Source of the DNA: Marinomonas sp. SBI8L
GTDB lineage: Bacteria; Pseudomonadota; Gammaproteobacteria; Pseudomonadales; Marinomonadaceae
DNA: 64,000 nt
Assembly (NCBI RefSeq): GCF_001624705.1
Contig: NZ_JSEO01000021.1
Coordinates: 1-64,000, forward strand
Direction: 5' to 3'
Shown here one piece after another: positions 56,023 through 64,000 of the stretch. Each line of letters begins with the position of its first letter. Positions within the stretch are counted from its first letter, which is position 1. The position numbers and the translations under genes are program-made. The notes beneath the pieces were generated by a model. It did not search any database. It was not told the origin of the DNA and was given only the letters and a program-made list of their open reading frames with translations.

Positions 56023-56277
56023 GTGAAAACGCCAAAACAATCTGAAAAACGGAAGCCTAAATGACGCGTTGTCAAAAAAGCATTAAGTAAGCGCCTGTGA
56101 CTAAACCATTTATTAAGATTAAGCACCTAAGTCTTCAGACAATATGTTTTCTAGTATGCTCTCCCACCATCCGTGAATACACACTGCCCACCCATTAAAC
56201 ACCTTGTTGCTCCTTATACCCATAGCTAAATTGACCATTTTAAAGAGCGCTTAAATGGTTTTTTTAATGCTTTAACA

Positions 56278-56607
56278 TTATCCAAAGGATATTTTAGGCA
56301 TTGGCGCTCTGAAACCAAGCTTAACTTCATCACAACACAAACCAAATTCCCAGATTGAGTCAGCTTTCTCAGTTGAATCAAACCTAATGATGTCCCAAGG
56401 GAGGTTGAGATACGAAGTTACACCCATTTCACCACTGTCTCCTTCGATATAAATGATGTTCACGTTTTCAAAGGTTGCGACAGCTTCATTCTCAAGGTTA
56501 TCCCAAGGCGCCACTATCAATGTAAGCTCACTTTCTGAAACAGATAGCGCCTTGAGAGCGTGAGTTCCCAAAGAGCGAAATAGCAAATCAGATATTTTTC
56601 GACTCAT
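56278..56607 (-). CDS. Hypothetical protein
   Basis: I start at MSRKISDLLFRSLG (56607), where AGAGGT is well placed; this gives 109 residues. The protein is soluble and acidic (LTLIVAPWDNLENEAVATFENVNIIYIEGDSGEMG, SIWEFGLCCDEVKLGF). It has a vicinal CC pair and no other motif I can name. No signal or membrane segment is present. Confidence 0.6.
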   Translation of the reverse strand: MSRKISDLLFRSLGTHALKALSVSESELTLIVAPWDNLENEAVATFENVNIIYIEGDSGEMGVTSYLNLPWDIIRFDSTEKADSIWEFGLCCDEVKLGFRAPMPKISFG

Positions 56608-56779
56608 ATTTACCTCTGAGAATTTGGCGATTAAAACTATAGCGCATATTTGCAACCTGAAGTGAGTGTCTTATTTAAGCGACTATTTAACTTGTCATTT
56701 GGAAAAACAAGACAACTGCTACTGACTATATTAAATTCTAAAACAGTCACAGGGGAAGCTAAATAAGAAGATAAAGGCG

Positions 56780-56823
56780 TTATTGATAGGCCTTTAGATA
56801 GGGTAAGAAGCGCCCTATCTATT
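56780..56823. repeat. Palindromic repeat, copy A
   Basis: TTATTGATAGG at the left and CCCTATCTATT at the right frame a variable centre of 22 bases. The ends are partly inverted to each other (GATAGG with CCTATC). The same ends recur at 57309-57351. Confidence 0.45.
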
Positions 56824-56965
56824 GGACGCTCTCTATTAGATGATATATAAGCATCATCAATCATGACTTACACACTGACCCACAGCCCATAGGGAGAGAT
56901 AAGCGAGCCAGTCCTACTTAATTTTTGAATATAACAACACTAAAAGTCATTTTATAAATGAACAT

Positions 56966-57154
56966 TTATACATTCTTACCACAGCATTTTTTATACTTGC
57001 GACCATTACCACAAATACAAGGATCATTTCGCCCAACTTTTGGTGTCGCTCTCATAACAGGGGATTGTGGCGGTGGACAACAACTTGTATTCGTACAAGT
57101 TGATTTTTCTGATTCAAAAGACGTATCCGGTAAATTATTACTTCTATCACCCAT
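56966..57154 (-). CDS. SEC-C motif mini-protein
   Basis: This 62-residue protein ends with a full SEC-C zinc motif ([20 protein letters not shown]), as at the tail of SecA. The N-terminal half is Ser/Thr-rich with [10 protein letters not shown]. It is probably a free-standing metal-binding protein. A longer plus-strand reading covers the same stretch, but the motif makes the minus strand the real gene. Nearby sequence is AT-rich and non-coding. Confidence 0.82.
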   Translation of the reverse strand: MGDRSNNLPDTSFESEKSTCTNTSCCPPPQSPVMRATPKVGRNDPCICGNGRKYKKCCGKNV

Positions 57155-57308
57155 ATTAACGACAAACTCTCTTATAAAATTTAAAAAGTGAATGCAATTA
57201 TAAACATAACACTTAGGTTAACGAAAATATTTTTCACAGAAAAAGGTTTCTAACAGCCGATTTTTTAAAGGTGTTTTATTTAATTTGATAGTTATAAAAA
57301 TTAAGGTT

Positions 57309-57351
57309 TTATTGATAGGTATTTATATTAGAAAATAAATACCCTATCTAT
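57309..57351. repeat. Palindromic repeat, copy B
   Basis: This copy has the same ends as copy A (TTATTGATAGG, then CCCTATCTAT). Its centre pairs well: GATAGGTATTTAT (57314-57326) with ATAAATACCCTATC (57335-57348), with one extra G. No T run follows, so it is not a standard terminator, although it lies after the 57404 gene on the minus strand. Confidence 0.5.
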
Positions 57352-57403
57352 AAGATAATATAGAAGCACAACTCATTCAGTTGTGCTTCTCGGCAGATAA
57401 ACA

Positions 57404-58054
57404 TTAAGTTAGTTTAGGAAGCCTAACTAAATTCGACTTGATAATCGCTCTAACACTTTGATCGCGGCGTTGATAAACGTAGACTAATAACTCAACCGCA
57501 GCTAGCACAACAATGGTGTAACCTAATAGTTCAGTACCCTCTTCCACCATGTTTTTTACTACACGCATATAGGCATCATCCATCACAGCTTGCCACAGAG
57601 AGCCTCTACCCATTAGGCGAGAGAAAGCAATAATAATCACAATTCCTGCGGACATAAAACCAAAGCTTGCCGTCGTAGCGTATTCTTTTAGAGAAGCATA
57701 CGCTTGGCCAAATTTACCTTTTAGTGATAATAAAACCGTTAAGATAATGGCCGTTACAATGATTTGCCAAGCGCCATCAAATGCATACTCATCCAGAAAT
57801 GCATCCGCCTCACGTACAAACATCATAGACATCAAAGCACCAAGTAAAATACCCGCATAGCGGAACTTAACACTCAAGTAAGCACTGATGAAAAACAAGA
57901 TAGCACTGAACCCTGCAAACGCATCTTGAAGCGTTTCCGTCAGTGAGTCTTCCGAATACTGGGCATTCGGCCCTAACTCAAACCCCTCAAGGGAAATGAC
58001 TTGAGCAACCCCTACAATAAAAAAAAGATAAATTAATCCACGAAGCAAGAACAT
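57404..58054 (-). CDS. Integral membrane protein of unknown function
   Basis: The 216 residues have about six membrane helices (near residues 4-22, 42-62, 65-85, 93-112, 125-146 and 172-192) with short loops. The acidic pair READAFLDE lies in the middle and FSRLMGRGSLWQAVMDDAYMR in the loop before the last helix. I do not recognise the family. No neighbour suggests a role. Confidence 0.7.
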   Translation of the reverse strand: MFLLRGLIYLFFIVGVAQVISLEGFELGPNAQYSEDSLTETLQDAFAGFSAILFFISAYLSVKFRYAGILLGALMSMMFVREADAFLDEYAFDGAWQIIVTAIILTVLLSLKGKFGQAYASLKEYATTASFGFMSAGIVIIIAFSRLMGRGSLWQAVMDDAYMRVVKNMVEEGTELLGYTIVVLAAVELLVYVYQRRDQSVRAIIKSNLVRLPKLT

Positions 58055-58746
58055 ATATATTCCTCAAAATTTTAAAAAGTCCATTTTTCAATGCCAACAC
58101 TCCCCATGAGTTAATGAGCTCGTTCTTTGTATAAAACGCGATATTTAAGACAGACATCATTGCACTAGAGCAAATGCCCCTAAGATTAGATTCTTAAAGT
58201 GTCTAATGTCAGAAAATCAAAAAGATAGAAGTGAAAAACTAGGTATCGTTACCACAGTAAGTTCGTCGTCCTTGCTCCACAACAAGGTTCTTTTTTCTTA
58301 GTCATCTCAAATCACGAATTTCAAAACGCCCTTGCCAAATGACTTTAGCAAGCACTCATTGCCCAGCATTGATATCCGTATCTAACGCAGCCCCTAACAC
58401 AGTTTTCTTAACAAATTATTAAGGAATCATTAAAGACCGCCATTCTATGAGATAGGATTTAAAGTTTCACCTAGGTAAAACCTACTTCCTTAGTTTTTGA
58501 CGGATTTTTTAAAATAAGAATATTTTATGAACTAAAGTGCATTTTTATTGAGAAATGAGTTTAGGACCAATAGGGGATTTACAGTGACTAAATAAGAATA
58601 AATAGATAAGCATATTAAAGTTTTTATGTATTTAAATTAACCAACCTACCTTAATTAGGTTTATTACCTTTATAAAAATGACACTTCACCTTAGAATAAA
58701 TCTTATATATGATTAAAAACATAAATAAGAAAAAAGGCTTATTTCT
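58055..58746. other. Long AT-rich intergenic gap
   Basis: This 692-base stretch is the longest gene-free region in the window. I see no sizeable gene, no clear hairpin with a T run and no copy of the repeats found elsewhere. The right part should contain the promoter of the TetR gene. It could also hold a small RNA or a decayed gene, but nothing specific supports either. Confidence 0.5.
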
Positions 58747-59328
58747 ATGCCCTATACAAAAGAACACAAAAATAAAACGCGAGAAAACATTCTTGATAAC
58801 TCATTCAGTCTATTTGCAACAAAAGGCTTTGAAGGTGTAACAATCGACGATCTAATGAGCAACTGCGGACTTACTCGAGGCGCTTTTTATGCCCACTTTA
58901 CCAGTAAAGCAGAACTTTACCGTGAGGCATTAAAATTTAGAGCAAGCAAGACTAAAATTGCCAGCCCTAAGCCAGAGGGAACATCAAATAAACAGTGGCT
59001 GTCATTACTGTTAGATAAATACCTAAGTTTGGAACACGTTCAAGGAGAGAGCTCTTTATCTTGTCCCTTAGCCTTCTTGGCCACAGATATCAATATGCAG
59101 GATAAAACAATTAAAACAGCCTATGCCGACGTTTACAATGGCATGAATACAGCCGTTATGGAGCATGCCAGTAGTTATATTAACTGTGACGAAGAAGATA
59201 TTTTATCAGTAACAGCAATGATGATTGGCTCAGTCGCGATAGCCAGAACGCTTCAAGATCAAGTCGCGATTGAGAGTTTACTCTCTGCTTGTAGACGAGA
59301 AGCAGGTGTAAAATTGGGTGGCATATAA
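58747..59328 (+). CDS. TetR-family regulator
   Basis: The 193 residues have an N-terminal helix-turn-helix (FATKGFEGVTIDDLMSNCGL, then TRGAFYAHFTSKAELYREAL) and a helical ligand-binding domain. The pattern resembles the AcrR/NemR side of the family, including LSCPLAFLATDI. It stands after a long gap and has no obvious partner; the next gene on the same strand is an exported protein. Confidence 0.88.
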   Translation: MPYTKEHKNKTRENILDNSFSLFATKGFEGVTIDDLMSNCGLTRGAFYAHFTSKAELYREALKFRASKTKIASPKPEGTSNKQWLSLLLDKYLSLEHVQGESSLSCPLAFLATDINMQDKTIKTAYADVYNGMNTAVMEHASSYINCDEEDILSVTAMMIGSVAIARTLQDQVAIESLLSACRREAGVKLGGI

Positions 59329-59380
59329 GCGCCCAAATAAGTCGCTAACAAGACAACCTTAGAACATACCAAACATCCTA

Positions 59381-59968
59381 ATGAGAACCCTGAGAATAAG
59401 AATGACGAAAACGCTTTCCACAATTCTGATTGCTTTATTATCGCTTTCAGTAACAGCCAATGAAAACTTTGATACTGAGCGAGACAAGGTTATTAATGAA
59501 TTGCAGACAATGCTTGAGGCGGCGGATAGATACGAGCAAGATACAGGGCACGTGCTTCCCATTACGTCAGATACGAATGTTGAATATGGTTATCTTGCAA
59601 TCGACTATCTCATTGAAGACCCAGGAACAAAAGGCTGGAACGGCCCATACCTACCATACAATAACGATTGGTTCGGGTTTGAACAGTATGTGAGCCATCC
59701 CGATTACACTGCAGCTCAATTACTTGTAAAAGAAGATACCGAATGGAGCAAAGGCAGTACACCAGAAGGCTGCAATGCAAACTCAACTTCGTGCAAAATT
59801 GCTGCCTGTATATGGAGAGTGCCTGAAGAAGTAGCCAAAGGCATTAATGAAAAAATTGATGGTGTTAGCAACGAAGCTAATATCGACTCAAAAGGCGTGG
59901 TGAGATACAACGGCGGACGCTTTGTATGGATAGTTTGCATGACAGGGAATGAATACAAGTTACCTTAG
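59381..59968 (+). CDS. Exported hypothetical protein with pseudopilin-like segment
   Basis: The 195 residues start with a signal sequence (MTKTLSTILIALLSLSVTA; the ATG at 59402 is as likely as that at 59381). The mature part has a long helix (TERDKVINELQTMLEAADRYEQDTGH) and a GTKGWNGPYLP segment that resembles the C-terminal part of GspG-type pseudopilins, but there is no prepilin peptidase motif. Four cysteines (NANSTSCKIAACIW and IVCM with GCN) may form disulfides. I do not know its function. Confidence 0.65.
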   Translation: MRTLRIRMTKTLSTILIALLSLSVTANENFDTERDKVINELQTMLEAADRYEQDTGHVLPITSDTNVEYGYLAIDYLIEDPGTKGWNGPYLPYNNDWFGFEQYVSHPDYTAAQLLVKEDTEWSKGSTPEGCNANSTSCKIAACIWRVPEEVAKGINEKIDGVSNEANIDSKGVVRYNGGRFVWIVCMTGNEYKLP

Positions 59969-60119
59969 CAACTTGTAGCCTTGGGAAAAGTGATAGGGCT
60001 CATACATCAACTTTGTTAAGCGACCTTGCTAAAAACTTAGCTCTCCAAAAATATAACTTTAGAGGGCTTCTTTGCTGGTGAGAAGCTCATAAAAAATTAG
60101 AATGAATGTCTCAATAAAA

Positions 60120-60794
60120 TCAGTTAATAAAGTCAGGCAATACAACCTCTTTTAATTTTTGCAGCACATGGGACAACGAAGGATAAACTTCATGCCCAAG
60201 GGCGATAATTTCGTCTGAAGGCTTAACAAGATCAGGTACTTGGTAAGTTTCCATATTTGCTGCGACCGCAGCCTTGGCTCCATTATTTGAATCTTCAAAT
60301 GCAAGACAACGAGAAGGTTTAATCGCTAACCGATCTGCAGCTAATAGGTAGATTTCAGGGTCAGGTTTGCCATGTTTAACTTCACAACCGGTTGTGATCG
60401 TTGAAAAATAATAATCAAGTTTGGCTAAGCGAAGTTTAGTTAAGGCAACTTCTTTATTAGAAGAAGTCGCGACAGCTAACGCAATTTTGTGATGTTTAAA
60501 CCATTCAAGTAGCTCAATAACACCCTCTTTAACAGGGATAGCTTGATGCATCACTATCGCTTTATAGCGCTCTTTCCACTCATTATGTAGCGCAGGGTAA
60601 TCAAGTCCTGCCCCATAACCATCGCGTAGTATTTTCTCAATACCTGCTGAATTACAGCCAATAATAGATAAATAGACATCTTCCAGAAAAGGAACGTTTT
60701 GTGCCGCACATGCCTGCTTAAACACCCTCATACATACTCGCTCTGTATCGAGTAGCAAACCATCCATATCAAAAATAGCAGCGTCAAAATTCAT
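60120..60794 (-). CDS. HAD-family phosphatase/phosphomutase
   Basis: This 224-residue HAD hydrolase has motif I FDMDGLLLDTE (Asp9, Asp11), motif II ATSSNKEVA, motif III lysine in KHGKPDPEIYLLAA and motif IV FEDSNNGAKAA. The cap domain lies between motifs I and II. The architecture is that of beta-phosphoglucomutase-like enzymes and sugar-phosphate phosphatases; the substrate cannot be fixed. It stands alone. Confidence 0.9.
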   Translation of the reverse strand: MNFDAAIFDMDGLLLDTERVCMRVFKQACAAQNVPFLEDVYLSIIGCNSAGIEKILRDGYGAGLDYPALHNEWKERYKAIVMHQAIPVKEGVIELLEWFKHHKIALAVATSSNKEVALTKLRLAKLDYYFSTITTGCEVKHGKPDPEIYLLAADRLAIKPSRCLAFEDSNNGAKAAVAANMETYQVPDLVKPSDEIIALGHEVYPSLSHVLQKLKEVVLPDFIN

Positions 60795-60949
60795 TTTTAT
60801 CTAGGTCTATCATCAAAAATTAAAGGCGCCATTCTCGCATAGATATCGTAAAACATCTTGCTCAGACAGAAGTAATTAAATGATAAAAGGTTTTATTTGA
60901 AGAGTGACTTCTCTGTTTTAATTAGGTTAACTCAAATCATATTAAGTAT

Positions 60950-61393
60950 TTACTTATAAGTTACCAAACCAGCACCCAAGATAACCATTACTGCACCCAC
61001 AAACTTTGCGACTGATACTGTTGATATAGGTGTTCCGAAAAAACCAAACTGACTGAAAACCATCCCCGCAATAACCTGACCTGAAACCAATAAAACAAAA
61101 AAGGCATTTAGACCAATTCGAGGAATTAAATAAGACGAACCAAGCACCATTATCGCACTCATAACGCCAGCACTTAGCAACCAGATAGGAAGTGAAGAAA
61201 TACCAGAAAAATCTCTTTCTCTGCTTCCGGTTAGAACAGCAATACCAATAGATGATAAAAGCGCAACACCAAAAAATGGAACGTTAGCAAGCGGTGCCGA
61301 ATTTAATATCTTCGCGGTTTGAGTAATCATTGGCAAATAAATAGAAACTAGCCCCCCCATTAACAAAGCAAATATGATAAGCAATATCGACAT
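60950..61393 (-). CDS. YdcZ/DUF606-like small DMT transporter
   Basis: The 147 residues have five hydrophobic segments, starting at MSILLIIFALLMGGLVSIYL, and the repeated half-barrel pattern of the drug/metabolite transporter superfamily (PIWLLSAGVMSAIMVLGSSYLIPRIG, then QVIAGMVFSQFGFFGTPISTVSVAKFVGAVMVILGAGLV). Single-domain members often work as dimers, and some are encoded as pairs; here only one is present. Its substrate is unknown. Confidence 0.82.
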   Translation of the reverse strand: MSILLIIFALLMGGLVSIYLPMITQTAKILNSAPLANVPFFGVALLSSIGIAVLTGSRERDFSGISSLPIWLLSAGVMSAIMVLGSSYLIPRIGLNAFFVLLVSGQVIAGMVFSQFGFFGTPISTVSVAKFVGAVMVILGAGLVTYK

Positions 61394-61604
61394 TTTATCT
61401 TAATCCTCTTGGTAAATTGTTGTACCTTCGGCAATTGGTGCTTACCGTAAAGTTACACAATTATTTTCTAACATCGTCTCTCATCAAATTATCGAAGTCA
61501 GAACCAAGGCATCAGATGTCTAACTTGATTAGGGCTATTTTTAACCCCACATCATCTGCCTTGCTATGTAGTGTCCAACTCTTAAAGCGGGTTGAACTTT
61601 ATAA

Positions 61605-62558
61605 CTAGAGTATTTTTAGGATTTTAGACAACATAAAGCAAAAGCTCTCTGGACTGTCTTCTTGCGTGAAGTGCCCAGCATCCTGAAGCAGCAAAACATC
61701 AGCATTTGGAAAGTGTCTACACCATCTATCTATGTTATCCTTCGTCGCCACAGCCTTGTCTTTCATGCCAAAAATAATATGTGCGGGCTTATCCGCTAAG
61801 GTTGTCAACCTCTCTTCAATATTCTGTACCCACTCTTCGGCCCCAACAATTTGCTCAGGAAATACAGCTGTACCTCTGCGAGATTCCGGTGTAGGGAAAG
61901 CAAGAGCATAGGCGTCTGTGATAGCCTTATTACTGCCAGAGACAGTATTGATATTGGAAGGCATTAGAGCCCCAGCAAAAAAATTTAAATCGATTATTTT
62001 TTGCTGCATATCTGGAGTGCTCATCATTATAGAGAAATCTCTTAAGCTTCCTTCTGGTTTCCATGCCCAAGTATTGCTAATTACCAAACCAAGGATACTA
62101 TCTGGATGGTTTGTCGCGATATTAAGCCCAGTTGGGCCTCCCCAATCCTGAACAACAAGAATAAACTTATCCAATTTAAGGTGTTCGAATATCAATGACT
62201 CTACCCACTCAGAGTGCTCTTTCGGTGTAAACCCGAAGTTATGTGGCGTATCTGAGAACCCAAAACCAGGCAAATCATAAGCAATAACTCTGGCTTTTTT
62301 AGACATCTCTTTAATGATATTCCTGTTCAGGAAAGACCAGTCTGGGTTCCCATGTGTCAACACAATAGGTACACCGTCACCTTCATCGACGTAATGCATA
62401 GAAACACCATCACGCTCATACCAATGACTCTCAAATGGATACTCATCCTTATCAACGATAAAAGGCCTCTGTTTCAAATTAGACTTCTCAGCATTATTAA
62501 GTGTCGGGTCTGGTTGAACAGGGTAAATCACTTGTTTATTTTCAGACGATTCAATCAT
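61605..62558 (-). CDS. Haloalkane dehalogenase-like alpha/beta hydrolase
   Basis: The 317 residues show the haloalkane dehalogenase signature: HGNPDWSFLNR (Asn71 for halide binding), the nucleophile elbow VVQDWGG with Asp138 instead of serine and halide-binding Trp139, and the catalytic histidine His296 in DAGHFTQED. These enzymes replace a halogen on carbon with a hydroxyl group. Dehalogenase and some epoxide hydrolases share an aspartate nucleophile; the DWGG and HGNP pair favours dehalogenase. It overlaps the NmrA-like gene by 8 bases. Confidence 0.85.
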   Translation of the reverse strand: MIESSENKQVIYPVQPDPTLNNAEKSNLKQRPFIVDKDEYPFESHWYERDGVSMHYVDEGDGVPIVLTHGNPDWSFLNRNIIKEMSKKARVIAYDLPGFGFSDTPHNFGFTPKEHSEWVESLIFEHLKLDKFILVVQDWGGPTGLNIATNHPDSILGLVISNTWAWKPEGSLRDFSIMMSTPDMQQKIIDLNFFAGALMPSNINTVSGSNKAITDAYALAFPTPESRRGTAVFPEQIVGAEEWVQNIEERLTTLADKPAHIIFGMKDKAVATKDNIDRWCRHFPNADVLLLQDAGHFTQEDSPESFCFMLSKILKIL

Positions 62559-63423
62559 TTTTCTTAGTCTCTAAAGAGTGAGAAAGTTCTTGAGCAAATT
62601 CCGCGAATGTACGAGGCTTACGACCTATCACTTCTTCAACTGTATTTGTTACCAACCCATAATCTCCCTTTGTAAACCAGGTAATCATTTCCCCTAATTT
62701 TTCAGATAACCAATCGCCTAAACCAACTTGCTTTAAAGCTCCGATAAGAGCAGATTCAGGAATATCTATATAGGTAATTTCTCTACCACTTGCAATGCTC
62801 AGTAGCTTTGCATGTTCTGAAGATGTCAGCGCTTCAGAGCCAGTGATATGATGAGTTCTACCTTCGTGTCCATTTTCCGTTAAAGCTGCTGTTGCTACAG
62901 CAGCGACATCGTTGATATCTACCAGACTGAGAGCAGTATCGCCTAATGAAGAATAAAAGCGGCCCTCTGCGTTTAGGCTAGGAAGGTTACTGTAGAAATT
63001 TTGAAAAAAAGTATTTGGTTGAATCAATGTGTAATCTAAACCAGATTGCTTCACTAGGTTATCTGTATATGCGTGATCTCTAATCACTTCAGAGCTCGCA
63101 TCAGAACTCGCTTTTAAGCCCGATTGTTTTACTATATGGCTCACCCCAGCTTCTTTTGCAGCTTGAATGATGTTTTTTACCCAATCTATCGAGGAATGAT
63201 CAATAGGGGTTAACAAGTAAACTTTTCGAATTCCTTTTAACGCCGCAACCAACGACGGAACATCATTGAAATCACCAGTACGCAGTTGTCCGTCTTCCAA
63301 ACTAAGTTTCGCTGTATCTGCGCCAACTTTGGTCATTACACTAAAATCTGCTTGCTTTTCTTTTAACTGGTTAACAATTATTGACCCAGTATTACCAGTA
63401 GCACCCATTACTAAAATTGTCAT
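62551..63423 (-). CDS. NmrA-like NAD(P)-binding protein
   Basis: This 290-residue atypical short-chain dehydrogenase begins with the Rossmann motif ILVMGATGNTGSIIVNQL, followed by VYLLTPIDHSSIDWVKNIIQAAKEAGVSHIVKQSGLKA and the family tail VEEVIGRKPRTFAEFAQE. Such proteins are quinone reductases or redox sensors. It is the first gene of a two-gene operon with the dehalogenase and is divergent from a LysR regulator. Confidence 0.85.
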   Translation of the reverse strand: MTILVMGATGNTGSIIVNQLKEKQADFSVMTKVGADTAKLSLEDGQLRTGDFNDVPSLVAALKGIRKVYLLTPIDHSSIDWVKNIIQAAKEAGVSHIVKQSGLKASSDASSEVIRDHAYTDNLVKQSGLDYTLIQPNTFFQNFYSNLPSLNAEGRFYSSLGDTALSLVDINDVAAVATAALTENGHEGRTHHITGSEALTSSEHAKLLSIASGREITYIDIPESALIGALKQVGLGDWLSEKLGEMITWFTKGDYGLVTNTVEEVIGRKPRTFAEFAQELSHSLETKKND

Positions 63424-63526
63424 AATAAAAAAACTCTTGTGTTTATGATTAGATGACGAGCTCTGCAGCTCGTGTACAAAAACAACTATAGATTAAACCG
63501 AAAAACAGAAGTACCATTTATCTTGA

Positions 63527-63559
63527 ATAACATAATCCCATATAGTGGGATTATGTTAT
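63527..63559. promoter_or_regulatory. Perfect palindromic operator between NmrA-like and lysR genes
   Basis: ATAACATAATCCCA (63527-63540) and TGGGATTATGTTAT (63546-63559) are perfect inverted 14-base arms around the spacer TATAG. The centre fits the LysR T-N11-A pattern. It lies 25 bases before the LysR ATG and 104 bases before the NmrA-like ATG, where an autoregulating and divergent-activating LysR would bind. Confidence 0.8.
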
Positions 63560-63583
63560 ATAATCAATTTTTAGGAGATGATG

Positions 63584-64000
63584 ATGAAATACACCAATGA
63601 ATTAATTGCCTTCATAGAAGTAGCACGTCTTGGTAGTTTTGCTGAGGCTGCTCGTTCACTCAATCTACCCACAACAACTATTAGCCGAAAGATTCAATTA
63701 CTAGAGACTGAGCTAGATGTCCGATTATTTAATCGAACAACTAGATCACTTTCTCTTAGCGAGGTTGGGGAACGTTTGTTACCAAGAGCAAGATCGGTAA
63801 TTGATACGGTCAGTGAGTTGAAGGAAGAAGCAACTTTTCACAAAGCAAACCCTGTAGGGACCCTAAACATCTCTGCACCAGCAACTATCTTTTATTTACT
63901 ATCACCGTTGTTTTCAGAGTTTTTAACCAAATTTCCAAGTATTAATCTAGAATTTGACTCTTCCAGCCGAACCAAGGATTTAACAGCTGAACGAGCTGAT
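63584..64000 (+). CDS. LysR-family regulator, cut by window end
   Basis: Translation from the third of three consecutive ATG codons (63584, with AGGAG six bases upstream) gives 139 residues without a stop. The winged helix-turn-helix is clear: ELIAFIEVARLGSFAEAARS, then LNLPTTTISRKIQLLETELD and VRLFNRTTRSLSLSEVG. The effector domain begins at GTLNISAPATIFY and is incomplete. It is divergent from the NmrA-dehalogenase pair and probably regulates it. Confidence 0.9.
   Translation, partial: MKYTNELIAFIEVARLGSFAEAARSLNLPTTTISRKIQLLETELDVRLFNRTTRSLSLSEVGERLLPRARSVIDTVSELKEEATFHKANPVGTLNISAPATIFYLLSPLFSEFLTKFPSINLEFDSSSRTKDLTAERAD

Noticed and set aside
56637-56864. Possible 75-residue minus-strand gene
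   Set aside because: Its start overlaps no good ribosome site, its body covers a palindromic repeat copy, and the translation shows no family pattern.
56958-57191. 77-residue plus-strand reading frame
   Set aside because: It lies opposite the SEC-C gene, whose cysteine motif is unmistakable.
58206-58301. Short reading frame beginning MSENQKDRSEKLGIV
   Set aside because: Only 31 codons with a weak ribosome site and no recognisable features.
60020-60090. Weak hairpin between the exported protein and HAD genes
   Set aside because: About 7 bp with a wobble pair and no clear T run; not enough for a terminator call.

Overview
The window looks like a chromosomal segment of a marine gammaproteobacterium of the Oceanospirillales. 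A Marinomonas-like organism is my best guess, from remembered protein similarity and gene order rather than any search. The DNA is moderately AT-rich, genes are closely packed, and I saw no rRNA, tRNA, CRISPR array, phage or intact insertion sequence.

Region 1 (about 0.4-14 kb) is the TCA-cycle block. On the minus strand run sdhC-sdhD-sdhA-sdhB-sucA-sucB-lpdA-sucC-sucD, ending in a UUCG-capped terminator; gltA diverges from sdhC. SucB carries two nearly identical lipoyl domains. The sdhB-sucA gap holds two strong hairpins.

Region 2 (14-18 kb) is a housekeeping block: a zinc-ribbon mini-protein and a DUF2066 protein facing purM-purN, followed by a DUF3108 protein.

Region 3 (18-32 kb) is a complete nitrate assimilation locus on the minus strand: nasT-nasS, then nrtA-nrtB-nrtD (uptake), a NasB-like flavoprotein, nirB-nirD (nitrite reductase), nasA (nitrate reductase), a YbiB/TrpD2-like gene and mobA (cofactor). 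Upstream of nrtA lie a good sigma-54 promoter, a hairpin with an ANTAR-type hexaloop and a long intrinsic terminator. This implies double control: nitrogen status through sigma-54/NtrC, and nitrate through NasS/NasT antitermination.

Region 4 (32-42 kb) is a Lap-type biofilm adhesin secretion and release module (lapB, lapC, a LuxR-type gene, lapD, lapG), without the adhesin gene itself, followed by DUF1244, a DTW-domain tRNA enzyme and pdxJ.

Region 5 (42-64 kb) is a more accessory stretch. It starts with a composite palindromic intergenic repeat whose short relative lies at the left window edge. Then come a lipoprotein hydrolase, a Tag-like DNA glycosylase lacking the usual zinc ligands, an ArnT/ArnC-like glycosyltransferase pair beside a PmrAB/CarRS-like two-component system with TTG starts, YceI, GNAT, an SDR/amidohydrolase pair, HxlR with a divergent NTF2-like protein, GFA, YdeI-like and GtrA proteins, a SEC-C mini-protein, several unknown small proteins, TetR, a HAD phosphatase and a YdcZ-like membrane protein. 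At the right edge a haloalkane-dehalogenase-like hydrolase and an NmrA-like protein form an overlapping pair, divergent from a LysR gene cut by the window end. A perfect 14-bp palindrome lies between them.

The best-supported unusual items are the nrtA leader regulatory stack, the duplicated lipoyl domain, the palindromic repeat family, and the dehalogenase/NmrA/LysR unit with its operator.
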